From the NCBI RefSeq assembly GCF_035481615.1, contig NZ_JAYKOT010000001.1:372001-436000 (forward strand): a DNA stretch of 64,000 nt. Reading direction: 5' to 3'. This document shows positions 10,175 to 18,372 of the stretch, piece by piece. The translations under genes were made by a program, and so were the position numbers. Source of the stretch: Citroniella saccharovorans. GTDB lineage: Bacteria > Bacillota > Clostridia > Tissierellales > Peptoniphilaceae. Under the pieces are notes generated by a model. That model was not told the origin of the DNA. It did not search any database and saw nothing but the letters and a program-made list of their open reading frames with translations. Numbering within the stretch: position 1 is the first letter of the stretch; each line of letters opens with the position of its first letter.

Positions 10175-11045
10175 GGCTGATAGATATTTTATAGATATTT
10201 CAAAAAGGCTAATAGAAGAAGGAATAAATGAAAAGGATATTTCTAAAGATGTAAGGCCAAGGTGGAGCGATGGAAAAGCCGCCTACACACTTTTTATTCC
10301 CCAGATAATAACCGAGTACGAAAGAGGGGAAGTGCCACTTACTTCTATAAGGAGAATTTACTGGGAAAGTGGATTAAAAGAGATTCTTTGGATCTATAGG
10401 GATAAGTCCAATGATGTAAATTTATTTTCTGAGAAATATGGAGTAAATTATTGGGATAAATGGAAAAATGAAGATGGAAGCCTTGGCACCAGCTATGGCT
10501 ACCAAATTGCAAAAAAATTCATATCTCCCGAAAGCAAAGAATTAACCGACCAAATAGATAGGCTCATCTACAATATTAAAAATAATCCGCTTAACAGAAG
10601 ACATTTTACAAGTCTTATTGATTTTACAGACCTACACAAGATGACTCTTATTCCTTGCGCCTTTATGACTATGTGGACTGTGGAGGATGGATATTTGGAT
10701 TTAAGTCTTATTCAGAGAAGCGGAGATTTTCTTGCAGCAGCTTCTCCAGGAGGTATAAATGAGATTCAATATTATCTTCTTCTTTTAATTATTGCAAAAG
10801 AAACCTCCCTTAAACCTGGAAGATTTGTTCATTTTACCCAAAATCTTCACATATATGATCGCCATATAGAAATTTTAAAAGAGATTATATCGGATGAGAA
10901 TATAGAAATTTTAAAAGAAAATAAATCCAATCCAAGATTTTCTATTAAAAATGATAAGGGATTTTACGACCTTGAGTTAGATGATTTTGTTTTAGAAGGA
11001 TATAAACCGATTTTAAAAAAATATAATATTGAAATAGCAGAATAG
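10167..11045 (+). CDS. thyA: thymidylate synthase (ThyA type)
   Basis: This 292-residue protein methylates dUMP to dTMP using methylenetetrahydrofolate. Visible motifs are the dUMP phosphate-binding arginine region (RRHFTSL), the catalytic cysteine in LIPCAFM (Cys164, codon 10656-10658), the second phosphate site QRSGD (normally RSCD), the GGINEIQYY segment (normally FNIASY) and HIYDRH (the HxY motif near the C-terminus). These departures place it in a divergent ThyA branch, but the key residues remain. No dihydrofolate reductase gene is adjacent. Confidence 0.9.
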   Translation: MNKADRYFIDISKRLIEEGINEKDISKDVRPRWSDGKAAYTLFIPQIITEYERGEVPLTSIRRIYWESGLKEILWIYRDKSNDVNLFSEKYGVNYWDKWKNEDGSLGTSYGYQIAKKFISPESKELTDQIDRLIYNIKNNPLNRRHFTSLIDFTDLHKMTLIPCAFMTMWTVEDGYLDLSLIQRSGDFLAAASPGGINEIQYYLLLLIIAKETSLKPGRFVHFTQNLHIYDRHIEILKEIISDENIEILKENKSNPRFSIKNDKGFYDLELDDFVLEGYKPILKKYNIEIAE

Positions 11046-11065
11046 TTTTAGAAAATGGAGATAAT

Positions 11066-11620
11066 ATGAAAATTGGCATAATAAGTGATAGTCATGGAGC
11101 TTTTGGTGATTTTAAAAAGGCTTATGATTTTTTAGAAGATGCAGATTATATATTGCACTTAGGGGACGTGCTTTATCATGGACCAAGAAATGACTTACCG
11201 GATGGATATGATCCAAAAAGTCTTGCAGAGCTTATAAAAAATGATGATAGGTTCATTTTTATTAAGGGAAATTGTGATAGTGAAGTAGATGAGATGGTTA
11301 CAGCAAAGAAAATTGAAGACAAATATCTTTTACTTGAATTTGATAATTTTAAATTCCTATTAAGTCATGGTCATAGAAAAAATATAAATAGTGAGATTAG
11401 TGGAGCTGAGTCAAAGGGTTATGATGGTTTTTTCTATGGTCATACTCATGTAAAAAGATTAGAAAAGGATAAGATTTTGGTACTAAATCCTGGTTCTACT
11501 TCCATTCCAAAGGATTGTTGTAAGTCATTTGCCCTATATGAAGATGGTACTTTTTATTTATACAATTTAGAAGATTTATCTATTATTAAGCTGGTTAAGA
11601 TGGCGGGTGAAGATGAATAA
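11066..11620 (+). CDS. YfcE-like metallophosphoesterase
   Basis: This 184-residue calcineurin-like phosphodiesterase shows all the metal-binding motifs in order: SDSHG (residues 7-11), LGD near 32, GNCDSE near 71, SHGHR near 97, and GHTHVKR followed by LNPGSTSIP. The family hydrolyses small phosphodiesters in vitro; the natural substrate is uncertain. The gene is 20 bases after thyA and its end overlaps the next gene, so it is in the same operon. Confidence 0.9.
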   Translation: MKIGIISDSHGAFGDFKKAYDFLEDADYILHLGDVLYHGPRNDLPDGYDPKSLAELIKNDDRFIFIKGNCDSEVDEMVTAKKIEDKYLLLEFDNFKFLLSHGHRKNINSEISGAESKGYDGFFYGHTHVKRLEKDKILVLNPGSTSIPKDCCKSFALYEDGTFYLYNLEDLSIIKLVKMAGEDE

Positions 11621-12323
11621 AATATTAATTTCTTGTAGTTATTCTTTTGGAGATAAAGAGGATATAGTTAGAATAGATAATGCTTATACAAATGCAGTTT
11701 TAAATGCTGGAGCCTTGCCGCTTCCTATAGGCATAGAAGAAGATGAAGAAAAAGTAAATTCCTATCTTGACCTATCTGATGGTCTTATTCTTTCAGGAGG
11801 AATAGACATTTGCCCACTTATGTATGACGATTATGTAGTAACTGAAATGGACTTTCACGATAAGAGAGATTTGTTTGAAGCTAGACTTTTTGAAGGGGCA
11901 ATTAAAAGAAACCTACCCATCTTGGCGATTTGTAGGGGCCTTCAATTAGTAAATGTTTTAAGAGGAGGAAGTCTTTATCAAGATCTTGTAAAAAGTGGAT
12001 TTACTGAATCTATCCACACAAAAAAAGAAAAAGATCCTTTTATAGATGAAGTTTATCATTATGTTTATATTAATAAAGATTCCCTTCTATATAAGATACT
12101 TGGAAAGGAAAAGCTTAGAGTTAATTCTATCCACCACCAAGCAGTAAAAAATCTAGGGGAGGGTATAGCTATAAATTGTAAAAGTCCTGATGGAATAGTT
12201 GAAGGCTTTGAACTTAAAGACTACAAGAAGTTTCTTGCTACCCAGTTCCATCCTGAAAGACTTCACCTAGAAGAAGATTTTAATAAAATTTTTAAAAGCT
12301 TTTTAGGAGGATATGGTGAATAA
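11613..12323 (+). CDS. gamma-glutamyl-gamma-aminobutyrate hydrolase-like (peptidase C26)
   Basis: This roughly 236-residue class I glutamine-amidotransferase-like hydrolase has a complete triad: the nucleophile Cys in LAICRGLQL (codon 11931-11933), and His and Glu in TQFHPER (12249-12257). GGIDICP and SIHHQAVK are further family signatures. Such enzymes cleave gamma-glutamyl bonds, for example gamma-glutamyl-GABA in the Puu pathway, but no other Puu gene is near. ATG 11613 is preferred; a GTG at 11607 is in frame. A second, degenerate homologue follows directly. Confidence 0.85.
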   Translation: MNKILISCSYSFGDKEDIVRIDNAYTNAVLNAGALPLPIGIEEDEEKVNSYLDLSDGLILSGGIDICPLMYDDYVVTEMDFHDKRDLFEARLFEGAIKRNLPILAICRGLQLVNVLRGGSLYQDLVKSGFTESIHTKKEKDPFIDEVYHYVYINKDSLLYKILGKEKLRVNSIHHQAVKNLGEGIAINCKSPDGIVEGFELKDYKKFLATQFHPERLHLEEDFNKIFKSFLGGYGE

Positions 12324-13014
12324 GAAAATTGGAATAGCCCTTGATAGAAGAATTAGATCTCATAGACAGTCTTATGAAATAGAAGATAGGATATTAAAGA
12401 ATATAAAAGGTAAAAATTACCTATCCTATTTAATTCCCTTTACCTTAGATGATAAATTTATAAGTGAATATTGTAATTTTTTAGATGCAATTATTATTTG
12501 TGGTAAGGGAGACTTATGTCCGGTTATTTATGGTAAAGACTCTAAGTATCAGATAGAAGCTTATAATTTAGATAGAGATTTTTTCAATATGAAATTAATT
12601 GAGAAGATGGCTACTTTAAATAAACCTATTTTAGGACTAGAAAGAGGGGCTTTTGCTCTTAATGCTTTTTATGGAGGAGAGATGATTGAGTCTATAAAAA
12701 ATGAATGTAAGGAAGCTGTAAGCCATATAATTGAAGACATAACAAGTGAGTCCTATCATTTTATAGACATAAAATCTTATTCTTTTTCAAAAAAAATAGG
12801 AGAAAAAAGAACTTTTGTAAGATCAGAGCACAGGGGCGGAATTAGTAAACTTGGAAGAAATTTAAAGCCGCTTATATATTCTCAAGATGGACTTGTTGAA
12901 GCCTTTGAAGATGAAAAGAAGAAAGCCCTAGGCATAGTTTTTGATCTTGGACTTATTCAAGAAAATAGTTTTGAAGGAAAAATATTAGATTACTTTTTAG
13001 GTGAATATTTATGA
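12316..13014 (+). CDS. catalytically degenerate C26 (class I amidotransferase-like) paralogue
   Basis: This roughly 232-residue protein aligns along its length with the preceding C26 hydrolase (GKGDLCPVIY with GGIDICPLMY; SEHRGGISKLG with IHHQAVKNLG; GLVEAFE with GIVEGFE). The active site is lost: the nucleophile Cys is Glu in GLERGAF (codon 12640-12642), and the His and Glu of the HPE motif are Asp and Gly (12943-12951). AGGAGG ends at 12310, too close to the ATG at 12313, so GTG 12316 is the likely start. The frame is intact, so it may be a kept, non-catalytic partner of the upstream enzyme. Confidence 0.75.
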   Translation: MNKKIGIALDRRIRSHRQSYEIEDRILKNIKGKNYLSYLIPFTLDDKFISEYCNFLDAIIICGKGDLCPVIYGKDSKYQIEAYNLDRDFFNMKLIEKMATLNKPILGLERGAFALNAFYGGEMIESIKNECKEAVSHIIEDITSESYHFIDIKSYSFSKKIGEKRTFVRSEHRGGISKLGRNLKPLIYSQDGLVEAFEDEKKKALGIVFDLGLIQENSFEGKILDYFLGEYL

Positions 13015-14026
13015 TATATTTAATTAACAAAAATACAGATCCTTGTTTAAATCACGCAATAGAAGAATTTTTTTTAAGAGATACAAAGGAGGATGTTTAT
13101 TCTCTTTGGAGAAATGAAAAAACTTTACTTCTTGGTAAAAATCAAGATGTTTATCAGGAAATAGATATTCCTGAAGCACAAAAAAGAAATATACAAATCG
13201 TTAGGAGACTTTCTGGTGGGGGAACGGTTTATACAGATCCTAGCAATATGCAATATACTTTTATAGCTAGGGGGAGGACTTTCTAAAGGGTAATTCTTTT
13301 AGCCTTTTTGCAAAGCCTGTAGTTATGTATTTAAAATCCCTTGGACTTGATGCAACATTTTCTGGCAGAAATGATATACTAATAGATGGAAAGAAAATAT
13401 CTGGAAATGCTCAGTATAAGATCAATGGAGCTACCCTTCATCATGGAACCCTTCTTTTTGATGTGGACCTTGAAAGTATAAAGGCATCTATGGTTTCAAG
13501 GCCAATTAAATTTCAAAAAAAAGCAGTTAAGTCTCACGTTTCAAGAATAGGAACTATCAAGGAATACTTAAATGGAATCTCTATTGATGAATTTATGGAA
13601 GGATTAAGTTCATATATAATTGACTATTATAAGATAGACAAGATTATAGAAGTTGACGATGAAATAATTGAAAAAGCTAGTAAATATCTTGATAGGTTTA
13701 GAAGTGACGAGTGGAATTTCGGAAAAGATTTTAAAAAATATATCTCCTACTCTAATAAAAGAGACTCAGGTCTTTACGACTATAAGTTACTTTTAAAAGA
13801 TGGGAAGATTATGGATATAAGAATTTTTGGAGATTTTTTTGAAATTCAAGATGTTTCTGAATTAGAAAAAAAACTTATTGGATCAGATTATTCAAAAGAA
13901 GGCATAGAATATGCTCTTAAAGATATTGATATAGAAAAATTTATAGTAGGTTTAAAAATGGAAGATTTTGTAGAAGATCTTCTTAGAATAGGAGAGAAAA
14001 TTGAGAAAGAAACCAGAATGGATTAA
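13011..14026 (+). pseudogene. lplA: lipoate-protein ligase, one frameshift
   Basis: The joined frame gives 338 residues, the normal LplA length. The enzyme activates lipoate with ATP and attaches it to E2/GcvH proteins. Motifs seen are RRLSGGGTVYTD (lipoate/AMP site), SGRNDILIDGKKISGNAQ (conserved Lys) and HHGTLLFDVD. The frame breaks after YTFIARG in a G5 run (13270-13274); one extra G joins it to EDFLKGNSF. The start overlaps the C26 paralogue (ATGA), and lipA overlaps the end, so scavenging and synthesis of lipoate are encoded together. Confidence 0.9.
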
Positions 14027-14855
14027 ATTAAAAATCAAGGGTTCAAAAAATCAAGATGGAGTTGAAAAAGTTCTCAAAACAATGAGACTAAATACAGTTT
14101 GCCAGGCTGCAAACTGTCCCAATAAAATGGAATGTTATGAAATGAGAACTGCAACTTTTATGATTATGGGAAATGTTTGTACAAGAAATTGTAAGTTTTG
14201 CAATGTTGAGACAAAAAGGCCAGCTGCACTAGATAGTGAAGAGCCTCTACACGTAGCAGAAGCGGTAAAGACATTAGGTTTAAAACATGCTGTACTAACT
14301 TCTCCAGATAGAGATGATCTAGAGGATGAGGGAGCAGGTCATTTTAGAGATTGTATTAGAAAAATAAGGGAGCTTAACGAAAATACAACTGTTGAAGTGC
14401 TTATACCAGATTTTCACGCTTCCCATAAGCTTTTAGATATAGTTTTAGATGAAAAACCTGAAGTTTTAAATCACAATATGGAAACTGTAAAAGAGCTTCA
14501 CAAAGAAATTTGTCCTCAATCAAATTATGAAAACTCAATTGAAGTTTTAAGATACGCTAAGGAAAAAGGACTAGTTACCAAATCTGGCATTATGGTTGGA
14601 CTTGGAGAGACTTTTGATCAGGTTGTTGGACTTATGAAAGATTTAAGAGAAATTGACTGCGATATGTTAACTATAGGACAATATTTACAACCATCAACTA
14701 AGCACATGGAAGTTGTAGAATATATTACCCCAGATACATTTAAAGAATATAAAAGGATAGGACTTGAACTTGGCTTTAAAAGAGTTGAATCCTCTCCATT
14801 TGTAAGAAGCTCTTATCATGCTTCAGCTTTGAATGAAGATGAGATAAGTGATTAG
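14001..14855 (+). CDS. lipA: lipoyl synthase (radical SAM)
   Basis: This 284-residue enzyme inserts two sulfurs into protein-bound octanoyl groups. It has both iron-sulfur signatures: the auxiliary Cx4Cx5C (CQAANCPNKMEC) and the radical-SAM CxxxCxxC (CTRNCKFC), plus the C-terminal RSSYHA motif carrying the serine ligand. It starts at TTG 14001 after AGGAGAG and overlaps the lplA end by 26 bases. No LipB or LipM octanoyltransferase gene is visible, so the octanoyl substrate may be supplied elsewhere or by LplA. Confidence 0.95.
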   Translation: MRKKPEWIKLKIKGSKNQDGVEKVLKTMRLNTVCQAANCPNKMECYEMRTATFMIMGNVCTRNCKFCNVETKRPAALDSEEPLHVAEAVKTLGLKHAVLTSPDRDDLEDEGAGHFRDCIRKIRELNENTTVEVLIPDFHASHKLLDIVLDEKPEVLNHNMETVKELHKEICPQSNYENSIEVLRYAKEKGLVTKSGIMVGLGETFDQVVGLMKDLREIDCDMLTIGQYLQPSTKHMEVVEYITPDTFKEYKRIGLELGFKRVESSPFVRSSYHASALNEDEISD

Positions 14856-14874
14856 TTTTAAGAAAGATTTAGAT

Positions 14875-15345
14875 ATGAAAAAATTAAACTTTTTAAGAGC
14901 AGTGCTTGTGATGATCCTTCTAACAGTTATTTATGTAGCGATTTTTATAATGCCTGAGATAGCTGAGGGACTTGCCCTAAAGTATAGGGACTTTTCTTCT
15001 TATAAAAATTTCTTTCTAATTATAGTATATATAAGTTTAGTTCCTGTTGGGCTTATAATTTATAGTACCTTTAAATTATTAAATATTATAGAAAAAGAAA
15101 GAAAATTTGACAGAAAGGCAATTAGAGAGTTCGATATAATAAAATATTCTTCTGCAATTGGAGCTTTTTTATATCTAGTAACCCTCTTATTAGTAATTAT
15201 AAAAAGAGTACCTATATCAGCTGCAATGATTTCACTATTAATCGCAGAACTTGGATTTTTAGCACTTGCTATGATATCCTCAATTATTAAAAAGCTTTAC
15301 ACACTTGCTGTTGAGCTAAAAGAAGAAAGTGATTTTATAATATAA
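14875..15345 (+). CDS. DUF2975 family membrane protein
   Basis: The protein has four predicted membrane segments in the typical DUF2975 layout, about 156 residues from ATG 14875. A GTG at 14848, overlapping the lipA end, would add nine residues; neither start has a strong binding site. It is followed, with a one-base overlap (TAATG), by a small XRE regulator. That membrane-protein/HTH pairing is common in Firmicutes, but the function is not known. Confidence 0.75.
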   Translation: MKKLNFLRAVLVMILLTVIYVAIFIMPEIAEGLALKYRDFSSYKNFFLIIVYISLVPVGLIIYSTFKLLNIIEKERKFDRKAIREFDIIKYSSAIGAFLYLVTLLLVIIKRVPISAAMISLLIAELGFLALAMISSIIKKLYTLAVELKEESDFII

Positions 15346-15548
15346 TGGCTATTAGAGTAAATTTAGATGTTATGTTGGCAAAAAGGAAAATGAGCGTTAC
15401 AGAGTTATCAGAAAGAGTTGGTATAACTATGGCAAATATCTCTATTTTAAAAAATGAGAAAGCTAGAGCCATTAGATTTTCAACCCTAGAAAAAATATGT
15501 GAAGCGTTAGATTGTCAGCCAGGAGATATATTAGAATACGAAAAATAA
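15345..15548 (+). CDS. XRE/YozG-like helix-turn-helix regulator
   Basis: This 67-residue single Cro/CI-type HTH domain (recognition region ELSERVGITMANISILKNEK) ends with the family signature CQPGDILEYE. It shares one base with the DUF2975 gene stop, so the two are translationally coupled. It probably regulates its own operon or the membrane partner; the target is unknown. A strong terminator follows, ending the operon that begins at 9884. Confidence 0.85.
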   Translation: MAIRVNLDVMLAKRKMSVTELSERVGITMANISILKNEKARAIRFSTLEKICEALDCQPGDILEYEK

Positions 15549-15582
15549 GCTAGTTAACTATTAAAAATTTAAAAATTAGAAT

Positions 15583-15647
15583 AAAAAAAGGTAAGTATGG
15601 AGTTTTCTTATATCTTATAAAGCATCCCCTACTTACCTTTTTTTAGT
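15583..15647. terminator. rho-independent terminator
   Basis: AAAAAAAGGTAAGTA pairs with TACTTACCTTTTTTT around a loop of about 33 bases that can extend the stem with GG/CC pairs. It ends the long operon upstream and separates it from the radical-SAM remnant. Confidence 0.85.
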
Positions 15648-15704
15648 TTATGAGATAGGTAAAAAATTTTTAGATTTCTAATAAAATATACTATTATTTA
15701 TAAA

Positions 15705-15794
15705 CCATTTATTAATATTATTTTACAGCCTATTTTTAACTACTTAACTAAAAAACAAATAGGAAAGGAAAAGAAAGTCCTAGATCTAATATAA
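15705..15794 (+). pseudogene. remnant of a second ABC exporter gene
   Basis: About 50 bases here (15705-15755) are nearly identical to bases 16356-16406 inside the intact exporter gene, and translate to PFINIILQPIFNYLT against PFINILLQTIFNYLT. The fragment then runs to a stop. There is no start codon, no ATPase part and no binding site. It is most simply a scrap of a paralogous exporter or of a partial duplication, and shows that this locus has been rearranged. Confidence 0.6.
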
Positions 15795-15865
15795 AAAATA
15801 CTAAATACTTTAAGATGCCAACACAAATATAATAGATGTTATAATAATATTAGATTTATAGCTAA

Positions 15866-16168
15866 GGCTTTTTATGTTCAGCTGTTAGAAAATCTATCAG
15901 TATAGACATTTACGAAAATGTATTTCCATGTACTTTCTTTAATACTTCATGTGGAAATATTAGGGGAAAATCATTAAAGAATATTTGGAATACATCTCAC
16001 TTTTTAAAAATAATTAGAAGTATCAATAAAAATCATTTTGATAAGTGTAAAAATTGTAATATCAAAGAAGAATGTTACACATGCTTAGCAAGTAATATTA
16101 ACGAGAATTCAGATATTTTTAAAATATCAGATGAATTTTGTACTTCCAGAAAGGGCTTGTTAGATTAG
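15866..16168 (+). pseudogene. SPASM-domain C-terminus of a radical SAM peptide maturase (5' truncated)
   Basis: A 100-residue open frame with no start codon translates to a textbook SPASM domain: Cys4, ISIDIYENVFPC (Cys22), Cys29, then C61-x2-C64-x5-C70-x2-C73 and a final Cys92. SPASM domains bind auxiliary iron-sulfur clusters in radical-SAM enzymes that modify ribosomal peptides or enzymes. The radical-SAM core (CxxxCxxC) that should precede it is missing; the sequence before it is non-coding with stops. The stop abuts the ATG of the ABC exporter, and a PqqD-like remnant follows the exporter, so this was probably a RiPP maturation locus. Confidence 0.75.
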
Positions 16169-17827
16169 ATGAAGAATAAATTTATATACAAAGACAAACA
16201 AATCAAAAAGTGGAGTATAATTTCTTTTTTTATCATAGTTATTATAACAGGCATAAATCTTTTGCCACCACTTATTATGAAAAGAACAATTGATGAATAT
16301 ATCCCATCAAAAGATTATAAGAATATTATTTTTGGGATTATTTTATTTGTGAGTATTCCTTTTATTAATATTCTTTTACAGACTATTTTTAACTACTTAA
16401 CTATAAAATTTGCAAGAAATAAGGGAAATGAAATTTCAATAGAGATTACTAAAAATTTAATGGATCAAAAAATAACTTTCTTTGATACTAATAATTCTAT
16501 TGAACTTTTAACTTATGCTAGTAAGGAAGCTGTACAATATGTGAATTTTTATGTATCTATTCTTCCTAAATACTATGCAAGTATTATTATTCTAATTTTT
16601 ATCTACGCTATTATTTTTTCTATATCTTGGAAACTAGCTATTATTCAGATACTTTTTATTCCTCTGGCCTTTTATCCAGTAAATAAAATTTCAGATAGCA
16701 TTTCTGAAAATATTGAAGTTGCTATATCTTCCAATGCTAAAATTGCTCAAATTAGGGCTGATATTTTTAAAGGAATAGAATTAATAAAAGCATATAGGCT
16801 AGAGCACCAAAAGCTTGATGAAGTAAAAAAAGAGAATTTAAAAATTGTCTCTATCTGGGGAAAGGTAGCCGCTTTTGACTCATTAACAGGTATTTGGGTT
16901 AGTGGATTTTTAAAGGCTTTATTTACAGGACTAACTTTTGGCGTTGGAGCTTATATTATATCTTCATCAAGTGGAGTAAGTCTTTCAATTGGTAGTCTTA
17001 TTCAAATTATAGGTCTTGTTTCATATCTTTATGCAACTGTTGATGAAGTTTTTAGAAGTAGAATTGATTTAGCAAAAGAGAATGCAGAATTTAAAGAAAT
17101 GCTTTCATACCTTTATCTTAAGGGGGAAAGTAGTGAAAATGATAGTAGAGAATTTAAATTTGAAGATACAATTTCTATAAATAACTTAAGTTTTTCTTAT
17201 AAAGATAGAAAGGTGCTAAATAATCTAAGTTTTGAGATTAAAAAGGGACATTGGACAGCTCTAGTAGGTGAAAGTGGAGCTGGCAAGACGACTATCATTG
17301 ATTTACTATTAAAATTTTACGACTATGATGATGGTGAAATTTTAGTTGATGGAGTAGATTTAAGTGAAATTTCTAGGTTCTCAATAAGAGATGAGATTAC
17401 AAAAGTTTCTCAAGATTTATTTTTCTTTCCTGGCAGCATAAGGGATAATTTAATGATTGTTAAAAAGGACTTAAGGGATGAAGATATTAACGAAGCTATT
17501 AGACTTTCTTGTTTAGATAATTTTATAGAAAAGCTAGAAAATGGATTGGATACAGATATAGGTGAAGCTGGAAAGATGATGAGTGGTGGCGAGAAAAATA
17601 GACTTGCATTTGCTAGAGCTCTTTTAAGGGGGAAAAGCGTCTATCTACTCGATGAACTTACAGCTAACCTAGATAAAAAAACAGAGAATATTCTTAAGGA
17701 AAATATAAAAAGACTAGTTTCAGAAAAAAATATAACTGTTCTTTCTATTAGTCACAATATGAATTTTTTAGAGTATTGCGACTCGGTCTATGAGTTAAAA
17801 GATGGAAAGGCTCTAAAAATAAAGTAG
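16169..17827 (+). CDS. ABC exporter (fused permease-ATPase)
   Basis: This 552-residue half-transporter has six membrane segments in the first 300 residues and an ATPase domain: Walker A GESGAGKTT near 369, signature MSGGEKNR, Walker B VYLLDE and H-loop SISHN. It lacks a C39 peptidase domain, so it would export an already processed substrate. Its ATG touches the stop of the SPASM remnant and a PqqD-like remnant follows 11 bases later. Export of a modified peptide is the likely original role. It is the only intact gene of the locus. Confidence 0.85.
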   Translation: MKNKFIYKDKQIKKWSIISFFIIVIITGINLLPPLIMKRTIDEYIPSKDYKNIIFGIILFVSIPFINILLQTIFNYLTIKFARNKGNEISIEITKNLMDQKITFFDTNNSIELLTYASKEAVQYVNFYVSILPKYYASIIILIFIYAIIFSISWKLAIIQILFIPLAFYPVNKISDSISENIEVAISSNAKIAQIRADIFKGIELIKAYRLEHQKLDEVKKENLKIVSIWGKVAAFDSLTGIWVSGFLKALFTGLTFGVGAYIISSSSGVSLSIGSLIQIIGLVSYLYATVDEVFRSRIDLAKENAEFKEMLSYLYLKGESSENDSREFKFEDTISINNLSFSYKDRKVLNNLSFEIKKGHWTALVGESGAGKTTIIDLLLKFYDYDDGEILVDGVDLSEISRFSIRDEITKVSQDLFFFPGSIRDNLMIVKKDLRDEDINEAIRLSCLDNFIEKLENGLDTDIGEAGKMMSGGEKNRLAFARALLRGKSVYLLDELTANLDKKTENILKENIKRLVSEKNITVLSISHNMNFLEYCDSVYELKDGKALKIK

Positions 17828-17838
17828 GTGGATAATCT

Positions 17839-18091
17839 ATGAAAATATCTAAAAATATTTCTTATATTTCTATGAATGACAAAACTCTAATATCTGATAG
17901 CGTAGTAAAGTAAAAATTATGAGTTAGATGAATCGGGATAAGACTTTTTTAATCTAATATTAAAGGGAAAAGAGGAGAAGGAAATTAACCAAATCTTAGC
18001 GAATAAGTATAAGGGTTATGAGGATCAAATAAGAAGGGATGTTAATGATTTTATAAAATTCCTATTAGAAAATAAGATTATCGAAGAATAA
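17839..18091 (+). pseudogene. PqqD-like (RiPP recognition element) protein, broken
   Basis: Joined, the frame gives about 83 residues with a PqqD-like pattern: ISMNDKTLISDS, then YELDESG, FFNLILKGKEEKEINQILA and a C-terminal helix ending FIKFLLENKIIEE. Two lesions disable it: a frameshift near 17908-17913, restored by deleting one A, and an in-frame TAA at 17939-17941 where an aromatic residue is expected (G-stop-DFF). PqqD-type domains bind precursor leader peptides for radical-SAM enzymes. It lies 11 bases after the exporter and has a weak GGTGG site. Confidence 0.65.
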
Positions 18092-18136
18092 ATTATATAT
18101 AATAAATTTATATCAAAAATAAAAACACCTAAAAGG

Positions 18137-18330
18137 TCAGAGTGTAGACAAAATCCAAAAACGCTTTTCCGACTTCAGAAACCCCGAAATTCTAAATCTC
18201 ATAATCCTGTAAATCGATAGCTCGCTAACGCTCAAACAGTGCGATTTACGGGCGGATTATTTCAATTTAAATTTCTTACAATTTCTTTCGTATGGATCGC
18301 TAGCTTTTGGATTTTGCTACTTTGTCAACA
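18137..18330. repeat. 190-bp palindromic repeat, copy 1 (MITE-like)
   Basis: This is one of three closely similar copies (others at 21609 and 37798), all in the same orientation. It has terminal inverted repeats (CAAAATCCAAAA at the left, TTTTGGATTTTG at the right) and nested inner arms (ATAATCC...GGATTAT; GTAAATCG...CGATTTAC), so the whole unit can fold into one long imperfect hairpin. No open frame of note is inside. It lies in the terminator region between the PqqD-like remnant and the convergent FtsX-like gene, whose ACCTAAAAG hairpin arm is present on both sides. Confidence 0.85.
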
Positions 18331-18335
18331 ACTTG

Positions 18336-18372
18336 ACCTAAAAGTTTTAAATATACTTTTAGGTGTTTTTTT
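18336..18372. terminator. terminator hairpin flanking repeat copy 1
   Basis: ACCTAAAAG (18336-18344) pairs with CTTTTAGGT (18356-18364) and is followed by T7 on the plus strand. The stop codon of the minus-strand FtsX-like gene lies inside the hairpin. On the other side of the repeat ACACCTAAAAGGT recurs (18125-18137), followed by a T-run in the minus direction. Confidence 0.7.
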
